Shown one piece after another: positions 51,729 to 63,042 of a DNA stretch of 64,000 bases. The stretch is from positions 81,119,537 through 81,183,536 of the forward strand of contig JAOWCC010001589.1 of NCBI GenBank assembly GCA_030867875.1. Reading direction: 5' to 3'. The DNA is from Actinernus sp. WN-2022 (taxonomy: Eukaryota > Cnidaria > Anthozoa > Actiniaria > Actinernidae). Below the pieces are notes generated by a model. That model was not told where the DNA came from and searched no databases. It saw nothing but the letters and a program-made list of their open reading frames with translations. A program made the translations under genes and the position numbers. Numbering within the stretch: position 1 is the stretch's first letter; every line of letters starts with the position of its first letter.

Positions 51729-51801
51729 CTTCCCAAAGAGTCCACACTTTATGGTACTCTCGATAGAGCATAGACACAACGGCAAATAACCAAAACAACA
51801 T
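51685..51801 (-). other. Upstream open reading frame overlapping the 933-residue gene
   Basis: The first ATG after the right-end TATA box (51,801) opens a 38-codon frame beginning with hydrophobic MLFWLFAVVSML. It overlaps the main start in another frame. It may dampen translation of the main gene or be skipped. Confidence 0.35.
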
Positions 51802-51824
51802 GAATGCCTTCTCCCAAAAGGTTC

Positions 51825-52015
51825 ACTTTTTTATACGCCCGGATAGTTCCCCGGTCCGCCAATCCCCGCCCTGGATTGGATCTATAATCCCACCACTCCC
51901 GAGCCCGTAGTGAGCCCTATAAATTTCCGACCAATCAGGGACCCGTAGTGAGCCGCATAAATCCCGACCAATCAGGGAGCCGTAGTGAGCCGTATAAAAA
52001 TCCCGACCAATCAGG
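51825..52015 (-). promoter_or_regulatory. Shared promoter module, copy 4 (drives the 933-residue gene)
   Basis: On the minus strand the CCAAT-bearing units and TATAAAA (plus-strand 51829-51835) are the mirror of copy 1. Downstream DNA diverges right after the TATA box, so different genes hang on identical ends. Confidence 0.8.
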
Positions 52016-52142
52016 GACCCGTATTGAGCCCTATCCCTGAGGAGGCGGGGCTTGTGACGTCATCAAAACCTGTGACGTCACAAGGTTGCTCTAGACCAAT
52101 CAGGAGAGAGCAAAAGTGCTCAGCCCGGGCAACCTTACTACT
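51825..52142 (-). repeat. Polinton right terminal inverted repeat (318 bp)
   Basis: This is the inverse copy of 30,901-31,218. Its inner end carries the TATA box for the leftward 933-residue gene, so the two ends drive different genes from almost identical promoters. Confidence 0.95.
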
Positions 52143-52148
52143 TTTGTG
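52143..52148. repeat. Polinton target-site duplication, right (TTTGTG)
   Basis: This is an exact match to 30895-30900, directly after the terminal TACTACT. Confidence 0.95.
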
Positions 52149-52741
52149 CCCCCAGTCGAAATTTCCATACAAACGTCTGTAAAATTTCCCGAAATTTTGC
52201 GGGCCTTTATCTTTGCTCCTATTCAAGATCTCTCTCAAATTTGGGATTTTGACTAACTTCGATGTGCTCTTTTCAGCAGTATCGACGGTTTTGCTTTAAA
52301 GCAGTATCGACGGTTGAGGTACCGCGCCAGTTGGTAAAGCACGGTCTAGAGTGCGGGAGGTCGAGAGTCGGGGGTTCGAATCCCGGCCGCGTCCTTGGGC
52401 AGGGAGGTTTATAAGCCGTTGGCCTTGTCTCCTTCTAATCAGTATTTGAAGGGGACGTAAAAGATCCTGTTGTACTACTCGAAAAAGAGAAGGGGATCGT
52501 CACCCGGTACAGCAGCCTGGCCATTGTACTAACCACATCAGTACTCAACAGTGTAAACTGCGTGGCTGCCATTAGCGCCGCCGTAAAAGCAGTCTGAAAA
52601 CATTCACTGACGGAATATGTCAGTATATGTAAAGCGCCATGAGACTGTGGTGATATGGCGCTATATAAATCACCATCATTATTATTTTGCTTTTATATAT
52701 ACGTATATAACAAAAGTTCAAAAAAAACGTGGAAGGGTCTA
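52149..52741 (-). repeat. Right arm of the invaded inverted-repeat element, split by a SINE
   Basis: 52,149-52,299 and 52,686-52,741 complement the left arm at 30,713-30,894 (ending CGTGGAAGGGTCTA). The tRNA-derived SINE at about 52,300-52,685 interrupts it. Confidence 0.7.
52300..52685 (+). mobile_element. tRNA-derived SINE
   Basis: The head (52,319-52,390) has an A-box-like CGCCAGTTGGTAAAGCACGG and a B box GGGTTCGAATCCC. The tail ends AAGCGCCATGAGAC...GGCGCTATATAAATCACC with ATT repeats, the usual 3' end of tRNA-SINEs that borrow a LINE tail. GCAGTATCGACGGTT occurs twice at its start, possibly a target duplication or slippage. Confidence 0.7.
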
Positions 52742-55260
52742 TTCCAAGTACTCTGTCGGAACTAGGTTCAGGTGTCCCGACAAAAGAAACTCACTGGTTC
52801 GGTTTTCTCTCTTTATTCAGGGCCCTGCTGAAAATCGCCTTTGGCGAGTTAGGCTCCCTGGATAAAGTTGTCATTATTATTATTATTATTCACACAAATT
52901 CTTCACTCTCAGCTACATAGCACGCTCTGTCTTCTCGATCCGCGCGATATAAAAGAGCCGCAATCAGGTCGAAACACCTTCACTTGTCAATCAGCCTTCA
53001 GTTGTCAAATGAACATCTCCGTTCAAAGCGATATTTGACCCAGTAATCGCTTACCCAGTGACTCAGCGAGTTCGACTTGAAGCAAGTCTACTCTGCAACA
53101 TGCGATGTTCCGCTTGTGTGGTCTCTGACATTTGGTATCGCGCGAAATTCAAATCGAAAACTTGAATGTCTAAAAATACACTAGAGCCGGTTTGTAACCG
53201 GTTCTAAAACGCTATTGACAGGTATAACTGAGCAACTAGCATCCTGTTGTTTACTTTTTCTCGGCTTATTTTAATTTTAGCTTCAGCAATTTAGTATTCT
53301 AACAGAAGACAGATTACTTGCTTGACTGTTCTGAATTTGATATTCAGCTGATTTAGAATCTGAAAAAAGGGCGATAAATACCAAAGGGCGAGCAGGCTTG
53401 GGAAGATAATTATTTACACTACATCTCCATCTGGTATTGGCTCAAAGGAGTTGGAAAATCTGAAGATAAATAATTCAAAAAGGAAAAACGTCCTATTATA
53501 GTCTAATCAGTAGGAAATAAACTCCATCACAAGAAAAAGCACATCGAAATTAGTAAATTTACCAGGTTTGGTGACATTTCATTGGATATTTATCATGTAG
53601 TGAGCTTGCAAGAGTCTCAGAAATAAGAGATCTTTGTATCGAATAAGAAGGAAGCCTTACAACATACACGTAACAGGCCACTAGTCTCCAGGCCCCCAAA
53701 GGGAATTGAAAACTGGCGGCCACATGCTCTGGTTCTCAACTTTGAAAGGCCGTAAAAAAGTTACAGTTGAGTTTTAGCCTCCCATTTTTGTTTTAAGTTC
53801 TAAACAATGGTTTAAAGTTTCAATTAAAAAACTGAGACATGACAAACGACAAGCGACATTCCCACACCGAAATGGATTGTGGTTGTAGCTGAAAGTCTGG
53901 GGAATTCATTTGTTTTTGGGGTCAAAAACTTTAAGACGAATACAGTAAACACCCGCATAAAAGAACAAGTGGATCAAGAACCTTCAGGCTGAAATTTGGT
54001 CAATAAAGCACCATATATATAAGAACCAATTCAGCCTGACAAATGAAACATGTTCTTATGTAAAACAAATAGGGTATCAAAAATTAGAAAACAGTGGGGC
54101 TGATCTAAGTATGTGTGCTGGACCATTACAAACACACAGTATTTCGCAGAAGGGATTGGAGTTGCTAGAGTAAATGATTTGACTTCATTTTGTTGAAAGT
54201 ATTCCAGAGGGGGCCATACTGAACGGTATGGCATCCAGTACAGCCTGTATCCGCCGCTAAAAGGTTATGCTACCGCCAGTAATCAGATATGCAGTCAGTT
54301 TCTTTTACTGCATGTATTCGTTCGTCCAAGCTAAGAGGGAACTTTAACAACCCAACCTCTTCGATTTCTTTATTTGCCAGGGACCCATACTTCCCCGGCC
54401 TCACCTCAGCATCTGCCGGTTACTTTGGGAAAACTTTACCGACGTATTACTTTAACACCTAGGACTTCAAAAGCTTTCCATGAGTACGGCGATGCACCGC
54501 GGCAAAACGTCACGCCCCAGTTTCCCGCCGAAACTAAAAGAAAACAGAGGCCACCACCAAAGGTTTTGAGTTTTACGCACGTACGCGTATTTACATAAAA
54601 TGTTCCGCGAAAAATAAGAAACCTACTTAAAAGTTACGCCTTCAACAAGTTTAAGTTTTCTTAATTTGTAATTCACTGTGAGTTTACTAAGTTATAAAAT
54701 TATTTACTAAAAAAGATTAAGACCTCGGAAACTGTATTTGAAACCAGAGCCTTCATTCTTTCGGCCAGCGGAGCTCAACGTTTTCCCGCGGTGTGACGGC
54801 GATGTACATGTATTCATCGGCTATCAGTTGAATGAATACACGTTTTGCGCACGGAATTAAAGACCCAGCTTTTTCGTGTAGAATCATCCTTGAAGTGGAA
54901 ACTTTCCCAGATGCAAATCCCGGCTAAGTATTTTCCAATGTCAAGCGGGATACATTCGACAGATGCACATCTGGGACACACTGACAAACCTCGTGTAGAT
55001 AGGAATAAGTCTTTCGAGGTTATTCCTGTGTGGAAAATAAATCAGTCAAATTCAAGCAGTGAGTCCTCCTCAACCTCATGCATATCAGTTTACTATTTGT
55101 GTAGCGGCTGTACCAGAGTAATGACCACGTTAGAGTAGCTTATATTCAGTTCTATCTCCCTTTTTTCCTCCTCTCGCCCTTTTACGCCGTCTCCAAAGGA
55201 TGTAAAACCATCTTTACTTTTCCCAAAACAAAAACAGTATGTATTCCTTATCTTAACATT
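52742..55260. other. Intergenic region right of the Polinton
   Basis: 53,100-53,310 resembles 21,150-21,330 (TTTTAGCTTCAGCAATTTAG). Two plus-strand frames (54,374-54,598 and 54,845-55,138) have no recognised domain and no firm splice context. I see no supported gene. Confidence 0.4.
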
Positions 55261-55267
55261 TAACCGC

Positions 55268-55440
55268 CTCCCGGTTATAGCTCAGTGGTTAAGCTCCGGT
55301 CTGTCGAGGTCGCGGCTCAAGACCACCATTCAGGGTCTTAAAAGAACTGAGTAGAAGCTGCTGCCTTTGTGATCGAACTGCAAATGGTTAGACCTTCACG
55401 TCCTCTCGGATAAGAACGGTAAATCATCTATCGTGTAGCA
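55268..55440 (+). repeat. tRNA-like SINE fragment
   Basis: CCCGGTTATAGCTCAGTGGTTAAGC resembles a tRNA A-box region. It is followed downstream by CACGTCCTCTCGGATAAGAACGGTAAAT, a motif common in SINE bodies. The B box is weak. Confidence 0.45.
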
Positions 55441-55979
55441 TGGAAATTTTGCGGGAATTTTATTTTGCGGATTGGCGGTTTTTCGTGTTTTGCGATTTCC
55501 TGTTCAACGAGCTGAACATTAAAAAGGAAGGAAGCTTAATATTTTCAACTTTTATATTACTTGTCGACGGTTACCGTACGCTCAACTTAAGAGAGTTTTC
55601 GCTGAATTATACAATCTTCGAAGGCGATACAGTACTGCCCTAAATTGACGCAATAACGAAATCGAACAAAAAGCCTACCGGTACCCTGCCATGCTAAACA
55701 AATGTTATTACTACCGGTATTACGGTATACCGGCGGTATACCGTATTCTATTACGAGAATGTAAAATTTTGATTGCAAAAAGTAATCTCGGCATACAGCT
55801 GCACGGTAGACGGCCGTCTACTGTAATCTGTGCACTTCGGCATATAGATGGTTTTCACTCAATCCCGCCCAGAGGTTCAAATGACAAAGGGCATGGCGGC
55901 CATGTTGGTGTACAGAACAAAAGAAGCTAACGAGGAATCGGTTAACTGTACACCAACATGGCGGCTATGACGTCACGTG

Positions 55980-56285
55980 CAAAGGGTCCATACGATAGCA
56001 GGAGCGTCCATCTCGCATACTAGGCCTGTGTCACGTCACAGCGTTTTCACAAGTTAGGCTATTTTTAGAACGGATTTCCGCTATTCTTGGGTTGCAGTCA
56101 TTCCTAAGGGAATAAAATCACAAAAGCATAGCAGCCATGTTGTTTGTACAACAAAAGCAGCTAATGAGGCATCTTTTGTTCCGCTACTGGTGCAACCCAC
56201 TAATTGGCGAGTAAAATGATCTAAAAATAGCCCAACTTGTGAAAACGCTGTGACAGTTATATAGGAGATATGGACGCTCCTGCAT
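55980..56285. repeat. Inverted-repeat MITE
   Basis: Arms GCAGGAGCGTCCAT...ACAGCGTTTTCACAAGTTAGGCTATTTTTAGA and complement lie at about 55,998-56,070 and 56,215-56,284. A shorter palindrome with GGCGGTATACCGTA lies near 55,725. Confidence 0.6.
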
Positions 56286-57084
56286 GGTTATGGGCTCCTG
56301 ACGGTAGTCAGAAGTTCTTATTTAGTTCAATATCGTCTCAGTAATGCAAGTTTACATCGAAAAAGCAGAATTGTTTATTTGACTGAAGGGGGTAAATTTT
56401 TGCGGAGTATTATTTTGCGGGAGTTTTTTCTGCGGGAACTTATTTTTGCGGATAGAGACAATCCGCAATATCCTAATGCTATATACACGCGGTAGGCCCT
56501 TGGAGGCCTCCATAGAGGGGCTTTAAGCCTGTTGAGGTTCTCCGTCCACCTTCGAGTGGTAAAACACATTCAATAAACCCTATAATTCCTAAAAAAAAAC
56601 ACATTTGTTTTAAAAAGTTGCTTGATAAGATGAGATTACCTTTCTAAGGACTCTAATCTGCTACACGTGTTAACCAGAGCGGTGAGAAATCTCTCCACGG
56701 CTTTGCCATCCCATTCAAGCTGCTTGCACGGCTCTATAAACTAGTTAACACCATTAAACGATTTTGTCAATAAACTGAGTCGTTTCCATCAGTAGAGTTC
56801 CAAGGGTGCAAGGATAGAGTGTCGGAAAACCGAAGTAATGACAGAGCCAATCACAGGAGCAAGTAAAAACACAATGAGCCAATAACGAAAACAATGTTTG
56901 GTTTTAGTGTAAAATTTGATTGGCTGATAATTACAACAAAAATAATCACACAACCCCCCAAAAAAAACAAAGCAAACACAAACCAAAGCAATCACCGCTC
57001 TAACGCTATCCGCCGGATAAATACCTATCCAGTGCAGAAATTACGCTGGTTAGATTTATACTTATCCACTGAATAGGGGTTCAC

Positions 57085-57455
57085 AATAGGGACCTTACGC
57101 AACCAGGACGGCAACGTCTAGGAAGACGGCATAAAACAATAGCCTTAATTATAAAATACAATAACTGCACGTGAAAATGCATGCATCGCCTACATTTCAA
57201 CCGTTGTCTGAAAAAACACAACGTGAAAACCCCAAAGTTTACGTTTACAAGAGAACGCAAACGTAAGTAAATCACTGTTTTTCGTTCGGCGTGAGCAAAA
57301 CTTTATGCTTATCATATTTTTTGAAGACCTGGATGTGAAACGTAATTAAAAGCGAATAAAGGACTAGGAAACACCAGATTTCGGGAGAAAACACTTTTCT
57401 ACCTCCCGTCGTCACTGCCGTCGCCGTCCTGGTTGCGTAAGGTCCCTATTGTTAG
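57085..57455. repeat. Inverted-repeat MITE
   Basis: CAATAGGGACCTTACGCAACC and GGTTGCGTAAGGTCCCTATTG bound about 365 bp. It has no coding capacity. Confidence 0.65.
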
Positions 57456-57821
57456 CGACAAAGGTCTGAACTGATCAACTTCTATACAGGACAGAACAAT
57501 AATGATAATAATAATAATAATAATTTAAAAAAAGACACGGACTGCATTTTAAGACTCCGGCCGCTGCCCAGCAGCGCCAGAGTAAATAGCGAGGCAGTAC
57601 TTAAATTGTAACACGGAGTTGGGTAAAACCAACAGAAAGTCAACCAAAAGAAAGGTTGTATGGGATTGCGTTACTAAACACTGTCCCTAACACCGTCACT
57701 GGTGTTTTAATTTCATCTGATAAACTTTACCTTTTGTAGTTTAATACTTTAATTGATCCATCAATCCTTCATAATTTTCGATTCAAGAAGTCCGCTTTGC
57801 GGACATACATGCAGATAACGA

Positions 57822-58345
57822 ATAACGATTCATGCGCTTTCAGACTGATTGTCTGGTGTTTGACGGATAAAGTGAACACAACAGGAGGGGCCCAACAGTG
57901 AGTGCCGCGGATATTTTAATTTGTTATCTGTTAATTTGCCGTGAGATCGCACTGTGTCGAAGGGGTTTATCGTTGCCACAACGTTGGAAACTTTGGAGGC
58001 TATTAAGCGTATTTTGGTTAAAAATATTCTTGAGCCAGTATGAGATAACGATTCATGCGCTTTCAGACTGATTGTCTGGTTTTTGACACAACAGGTGAGG
58101 CCCAACAGTGAGTGCCGCGGATATTTTAATTTGTTATCTGTTATCGAAGGGGTTTATCGTTGCCAGAACGTTGGAAACTTAAGAAGGTATTAAGCATATT
58201 TTGGTTCAAACGAGTACAGTGAAGCTACACGTAGCGATCGAGTCAACCACTTACGGACAGCTTACCAACCACTTACGGACAGCTTACCAACCACTTACCG
58301 ACAGCTTACCAACCACTTACGGACAGCTTACCAACCACTTACCGA
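57822..58345 (+). repeat. Tandem duplication followed by 21-bp minisatellite
   Basis: A roughly 200-bp unit (TTCATGCGCTTTCAGACTGA ... GGTTTATCGTTGCCA) occurs at 57,822-58,020 and 58,045-58,200. From 58,245 the 21-bp unit GGACAGCTTACCAACCACTTA repeats about four to five times. Confidence 0.7.
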
Positions 58346-58489
58346 CACAATTTTACCGACCACTTACCGACCACGTATTTACGGTGCAACTTGTTCACTT
58401 TAGCCATTTAGCGCTATCCTAGGGATAAATTTATCTTTGTTTCGAACCGAGCCCAGGAGGTTTGGCTGCGCCACCTTAAACGCCTAAAG

Positions 58490-58895
58490 GTACTGTTACA
58501 CCTGTCCAGGCAATGTTTCGTGCAGCAGTTGCATGAACAGGGGTTATTACACCAGGCAACGTTTCATGAAAATTGTGGCCTCTCTAGCACATTCATCCTC
58601 GGGCGCCGCTATATTGTTTTTTTTTACAAATTACATCGCATGCGTTAAAATGAGCATTTCTATTGGCTGGTCACATAAATCGTTGGGAGACAAGTTGTAC
58701 CGGCGAGGGTTGTTACACAGGGCAACGCTTAAAATCTTTGTTGCAGCGTCCAGCCGCAATCGTTGTGAGAAGTAGTACTACAACGCTGTGCACAACAAAA
58801 TTGTGAGACGTTTTTTTGCTGTTACACTAGGCAATTTCTCGTGCTACTTGTTTTGTAGCAAAATTACACGAAACATTGCCTAGTGTAACACGGAC
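58490..58895. repeat. Inverted-repeat element with nested hairpin
   Basis: CAGGCAATGTTTCGTG on the left and CACGAAACATTGCCTAG on the right bound the element. A smaller palindrome at 58,815-58,892 repeats GTTACACTAGGCAA. Confidence 0.55.
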
Positions 58896-59004
58896 AGATG
58901 TTGCGAAGAAATCTACACTTTTTGTCACCTCTCATTCACGTTTTATCCAATGAGAATCGAGGAAAGTCGGCCTGCATAAATATGAGATGAGAATAAACAC
59001 TCAC

Positions 59005-61719
59005 CTTTTCTACGAAATCGCTGAAGATATCTTTGACTTCTTTGCTGTGTATTAGCCCAGCGGCAATGTTTAGCAATGCACGACAGAGATTCTGGAAAAG
59101 CAGAACTGAAATTCGGCGAAACATGAACAGAATCAAGGGTTTTTTGGTCTCGTAATCCATCCGGAAGTTATAAAAAGAAAAACAATTCCGAGAAAACGGA
59201 GCACATAAACAACTGAGAAAGGCACTTTCCATTCACCTGACCGGTTTGAACTAGGTGGACTGGTTCTAGTTGATACAAAAGAAAAGGTCTGCTATAAGTA
59301 TAGTTGCTGTTATTATAGCGGTGGAGAAGACGGCCAAATCATGTCCATTCCAGTGGGACAGGAATGACAGAACTGGCTAATTCTCCGTCCCTGAGTAGGG
59401 CCAGTCCGTCCCCAAACTAACTGGCCGAGCAGACCAGTCGGTTCATGTAAATTGAAAGCGCACAAAGAATAACAATAGCAGAAAAAATGATCTATAAAAA
59501 ATCATGAAAAGTACTTTTTTGAGTACAGTAAGAGGGGTCACTTACCTTGAAGTTGGATTCTACTGATTTTGCTAAGTTAATAGAACCGTTCTTTTGAATC
59601 TCTGCACACACCAGTCTGTTTAGGCAAGTGAAGTAAAACAAACAAAAGTTAACACACAGCTGCAACCCTGTATTGTTACGTAGGGTCCGTGACCCACTTA
59701 ACGTGCAATTGTCCGGTTAAGATCGGACCCCACATTCCCCAAAGTCAGCGATTATTTAATGTCAAGCTTGTAGTTTAAATTTTGGTGGAAAAAAGTTGCA
59801 GGGTCAACAGGGGAAATCTACAATGCTGGTTAAAAGTGTTGGGACACTTTATTTTTTGGAGAAATTGCGCCTTTTCAATTCTTTTCTCCCCCTCCCACCA
59901 ATTCAATGTTGATCTATGAAAAGTAAAGTCAACGTACCCAATATCCCAACATTGTCTGGGGAGGGGGCATATTGTGACAATGTACTACTCGAATACTGTA
60001 GGCAATTGGTAATCACTACGTTAGAATTAGTGTGTTCCAAAGTCATTTGACCAGGATTGTAGGCTCAGTCCAGTCAACGGAAACAAATTTGTTTAGCCTT
60101 AGGCAAAAAAGCTCAAAATTTATAGCTTTGCCAAAACGAACTCCAGCTTTAGTCCCTCCTTAAAGTCCAAGTATCATGTCAAAAAAAGAAAAAAAAAGAT
60201 TGTACTATTGTGTTTGTTTCTCACAAAAAGGTATTTTAATATTAAAATCTTACAAATTTTGTAACATTTCTGGCATTTAATCCCTAATTTTGATTAGTTT
60301 TCATGGATCCTGTGACGTCATAAGATGAATCAACTCTCTCCCTAGAGAAAACAACTACAATAGAATCCAGTAGGTTTTCTTTGTAATATGATCACAAGAT
60401 GAATCAATCCCGCAATTCGGGTAGCGTTTATTCTAGTTTAATTTCTGCTCCTGCCTCTCAAAGAAAACTAAGTTAGAAAGTATATCAGAAATAGAATTTG
60501 GGGCAAAAAGAGTTTATGTTGTTTTATGGCTTTACTTGCACTTTAACTATCACTAACAATAATTTAAACGTACTGTTTGTGTTCCTCGACGACATCTCTG
60601 TCAGTCACAAATGCTCTGAGGTCCCTGAGATCTTGCAGAAAGACACGGTCGAACTCTGCCCCCGTCTCGCCTGGATCTTGACCTTTGAAGTTCACATAAA
60701 TTTTAACACGATGTTAAGAGGAAAATAAGATGACCTTTCCTTCCCTAGAGCAACACAGGGCAAAGAAATCTTGAATTCGGAAAGCCTCCCTTTCGTCAAT
60801 AACTTACATAATTATATGGCAAAGTAACTTCATGAGCTATGATTGGTTAGTTTGAAGTCTATAACTTTCCATATGGACACAATTGAAGCAAAGCAGGGCT
60901 GGAAATTGCAACCGATTTGCGACTAGATTTTTTTTCATCCAGTCAGATTCAGATTCAGATTCATTTATTTTGCACTACTTTTCCTTTTTTTAAAATAGAA
61001 TTTACAAATATGTAGGAAAAAGGAATGATAATATAAGCTATTACATTTAATGAGCTAGGTTAGATGTGCGTAGTGGTCAAAGTAGCCGCGAGGCTTTCGA
61101 GTTGATCACTACCATAGGTATAATAGTTTGAATGTTTGGTAGTCCAGGGCTAGTGGATTACTGCTAGTGTTGAGCACCGAACTTTCGTCAATTGCTAATG
61201 AAAATCCTATAATAACCCATCGTACAATGTACCTCTGAATGTCCCACAATTTGTTTTCCTTTGTGGGTCCTTGGATCCCAAACTACAAAATACTGATGAG
61301 AATACTGGATATGTAAAAATTGCAATTCTACATTTCGTTTCTATATTTGTTGGGTAAATAAATCTCTTCCAAGCAAGATGTTCATCTACCTGGTCCCTCA
61401 TCCTCTGTGCCAACTGTCCAGTGATCTATCATCTGCTCTGAACAGTATGCCAGGTCATCAAATGCCAAGTAAGTCAATCTAAAATGATACATTTAACAAC
61501 ACTGAGAAAGAGCTTTAAAGTTTACAACTGAATGTTATTAAACTGGACTAAAAATTTGTCTGAAAAATTAATATTTAACAATAATATTATTCACCGAAGT
61601 CAAAGGGCATATTGTTTAAAAATGTCCCAAGACACAGTTGAGGTACACGTAAATACACTGTATAAATACAATTACCTATTTGTGGCGTTGAAATATGCCG
61701 ATATTTCGTCCGCGGACAT
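59005..61719 (-). CDS. Unrecognised five-exon gene (3' end not found)
   Basis: Predicted coding exons are 61676-61719 (start MSADEISAYFNAT), 61390-61478, 60574-60682, 59546-59615 and 59005-59148. Phases (2, 1, 2, 0) agree at every GT-AG junction. The sequence includes AFDDLAYCSEQMIDHWTVGT and FDRVFLQDLRDLRAFVTDRD; exon 5 has a Leu/Ile/Phe-rich helix. Exon 5's acceptor is the weakest call; it could instead start a separate message at MDYETKK. A good GTGAGT donor follows exon 5, so further exons probably lie to the left. I do not recognise the family. Confidence 0.6.
60165..60530 (+). repeat. Dispersed repeat, second copy
   Basis: It matches 12,615-12,955 in PDCD2 intron 2 in the same orientation. 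It lies in the intron between exons 3 and 4 of the minus-strand gene. Confidence 0.65.
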
Positions 61720-62849
61720 TATCTGTTCCGAGAAGAGAACAGTTTCCAAGAGCGAAGCATGAGGGAAACTGTCAGCCATTTGAGAATCATATAATGTCCA
61801 AGGACAAATATCAGGGCATAATTATTTTGATGCCACAATGTAGGTTATTGTTGTTATCATCCTTCAAATATTTTCTTTGACACACACTTATATGCTAATA
61901 TTCGCTGATATTTCCTAGGCTCGCGGAGAGAAAATATCGGGTCACGTGACACATTCAACCAATCACATGGGAGAGAAAATATTTTATGGGTTGTAATCAA
62001 CAATATGCAAAGAGACTGAAGTGAATAATTATATGTATTGTTCAGTATAATTTCCGAGTTGAATATCAAAGAAAACTTAAAACAAGACTATTTTCTTTTC
62101 TTTCTTTCTGGACACGAGGTGCATCATTGAAAGATGCGTATCATTGGGAGGCATGATCGATCCTGACATGATATAAAAAAATTGACAAAAAAAAGAACTT
62201 TGCAATTTTATTGTTTTTCATTTAATTGATAAATTGTTCCTCCAACATTTGAGCAAACCTGCTGGCAGCAATTTTTAAACTTAAACTGGAATCAACAAAT
62301 AGCACCTCTCGACCAATCAGAATGCAGGAATCTGTATGAAATTATACTACTTAGTAATAATAATGTTTAAACAGGGTGCTCTCATCACCGAAGTGTTTTT
62401 CAGAGAGGCCCTGTAAAATAAAAAAATAAAACTAACTAGATAAATGAAATAAATATAAAAGTTACAATAATACAGAATGTAGAATAATGATACATACATG
62501 TATTACATGTAGATGCCCATGCCATTTCATACAGTAATCCTGTACCGCTCGAGACCTGTGTTCTGATTGCACCATTATACTGTAGCTCTATTGTTTTCGT
62601 ACTGCACGTTTTAAAGGTTAGGGTGTTCTGCATTGTTGGGAAAGTCAATGCTGTGGCTCGTTTCGAGTGGTACAGGATGGCCCATTTCATAAGCTGCATC
62701 AGACCACTTAAACTGAAATACATGTGGATTATTTCACAAACCTTTTCTTGCTGGTCTCAAACCTATGGGTAGCCATAAACACAATGCTGGCATACTTCCT
62801 GGAAAAGTTCAATCACGAACATTAACTTGAAGATTGGAGTAATGAGCCA
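61720..62849. other. Upstream region of the five-exon gene, no supported gene
   Basis: It is A/T-rich. An open minus-strand frame (62,436-62,723) contains RATALTFPTMQ and QVSSGTGLLYEMAW and follows a TTTCAG acceptor. It might be an exon of another gene, but no partner exons were found. Confidence 0.35.
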
Positions 62850-63042
62850 GCACTTCCGAGATATGCCTCACTTCCTATGTACAAAGGAATCAATACGAGG
62901 CTCCGTGCATAATGCTCAGTTGTTCGTGACTACAGAAGTGCTGTAGTCTTGTCACGAACGACTGAGCATTATGCACGGAGCCTCGTATTGATTCCTTTGT
63001 ACATAGGAAGTGAGGCATATCTCGGAAGTGGGCTATTGCTAA
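62850..63042. repeat. Near-perfect palindromic MITE
   Basis: Arms CACTTCCGAGATATGCCTCA...CAGTTGTTCGTGAC and complement are almost identical, with a tiny loop near 62,940. A decayed relative lies at 12,160-12,297. Confidence 0.75.

Larger units (their letters stand above)
30901..52142. mobile_element. Complete Polinton/Maverick (adintovirus-like) provirus
   Basis: The element runs from AGTAGTAAGGTTGCC to its complement and is flanked by TTTGTG at 30895-30900 and 52143-52148. It carries every Polinton hallmark: protein-primed PolB, retroviral-type integrase, FtsK/HerA-type packaging ATPase, adenain-like protease, double-jelly-roll type capsid and penton-like protein. Its length (21,242 bp) is typical. 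The core frames are uninterrupted and the terminal repeats differ at only about three of 318 positions, so it integrated recently and may still be competent. Compared with the host it is GC-rich. Rightward genes occupy the left half; leftward virion genes occupy 40,251-48,686. Confidence 0.97.

Noticed and set aside
58201..58422. Frame with repeated TYGQLTNHL
   Set aside because: It is produced by a 21-bp minisatellite.
62436..62723. 95-residue minus-strand frame with a plausible acceptor
   Set aside because: It is kept only as a note. No matching exon or start was found, and it lies upstream of the predicted start of the neighbouring gene.
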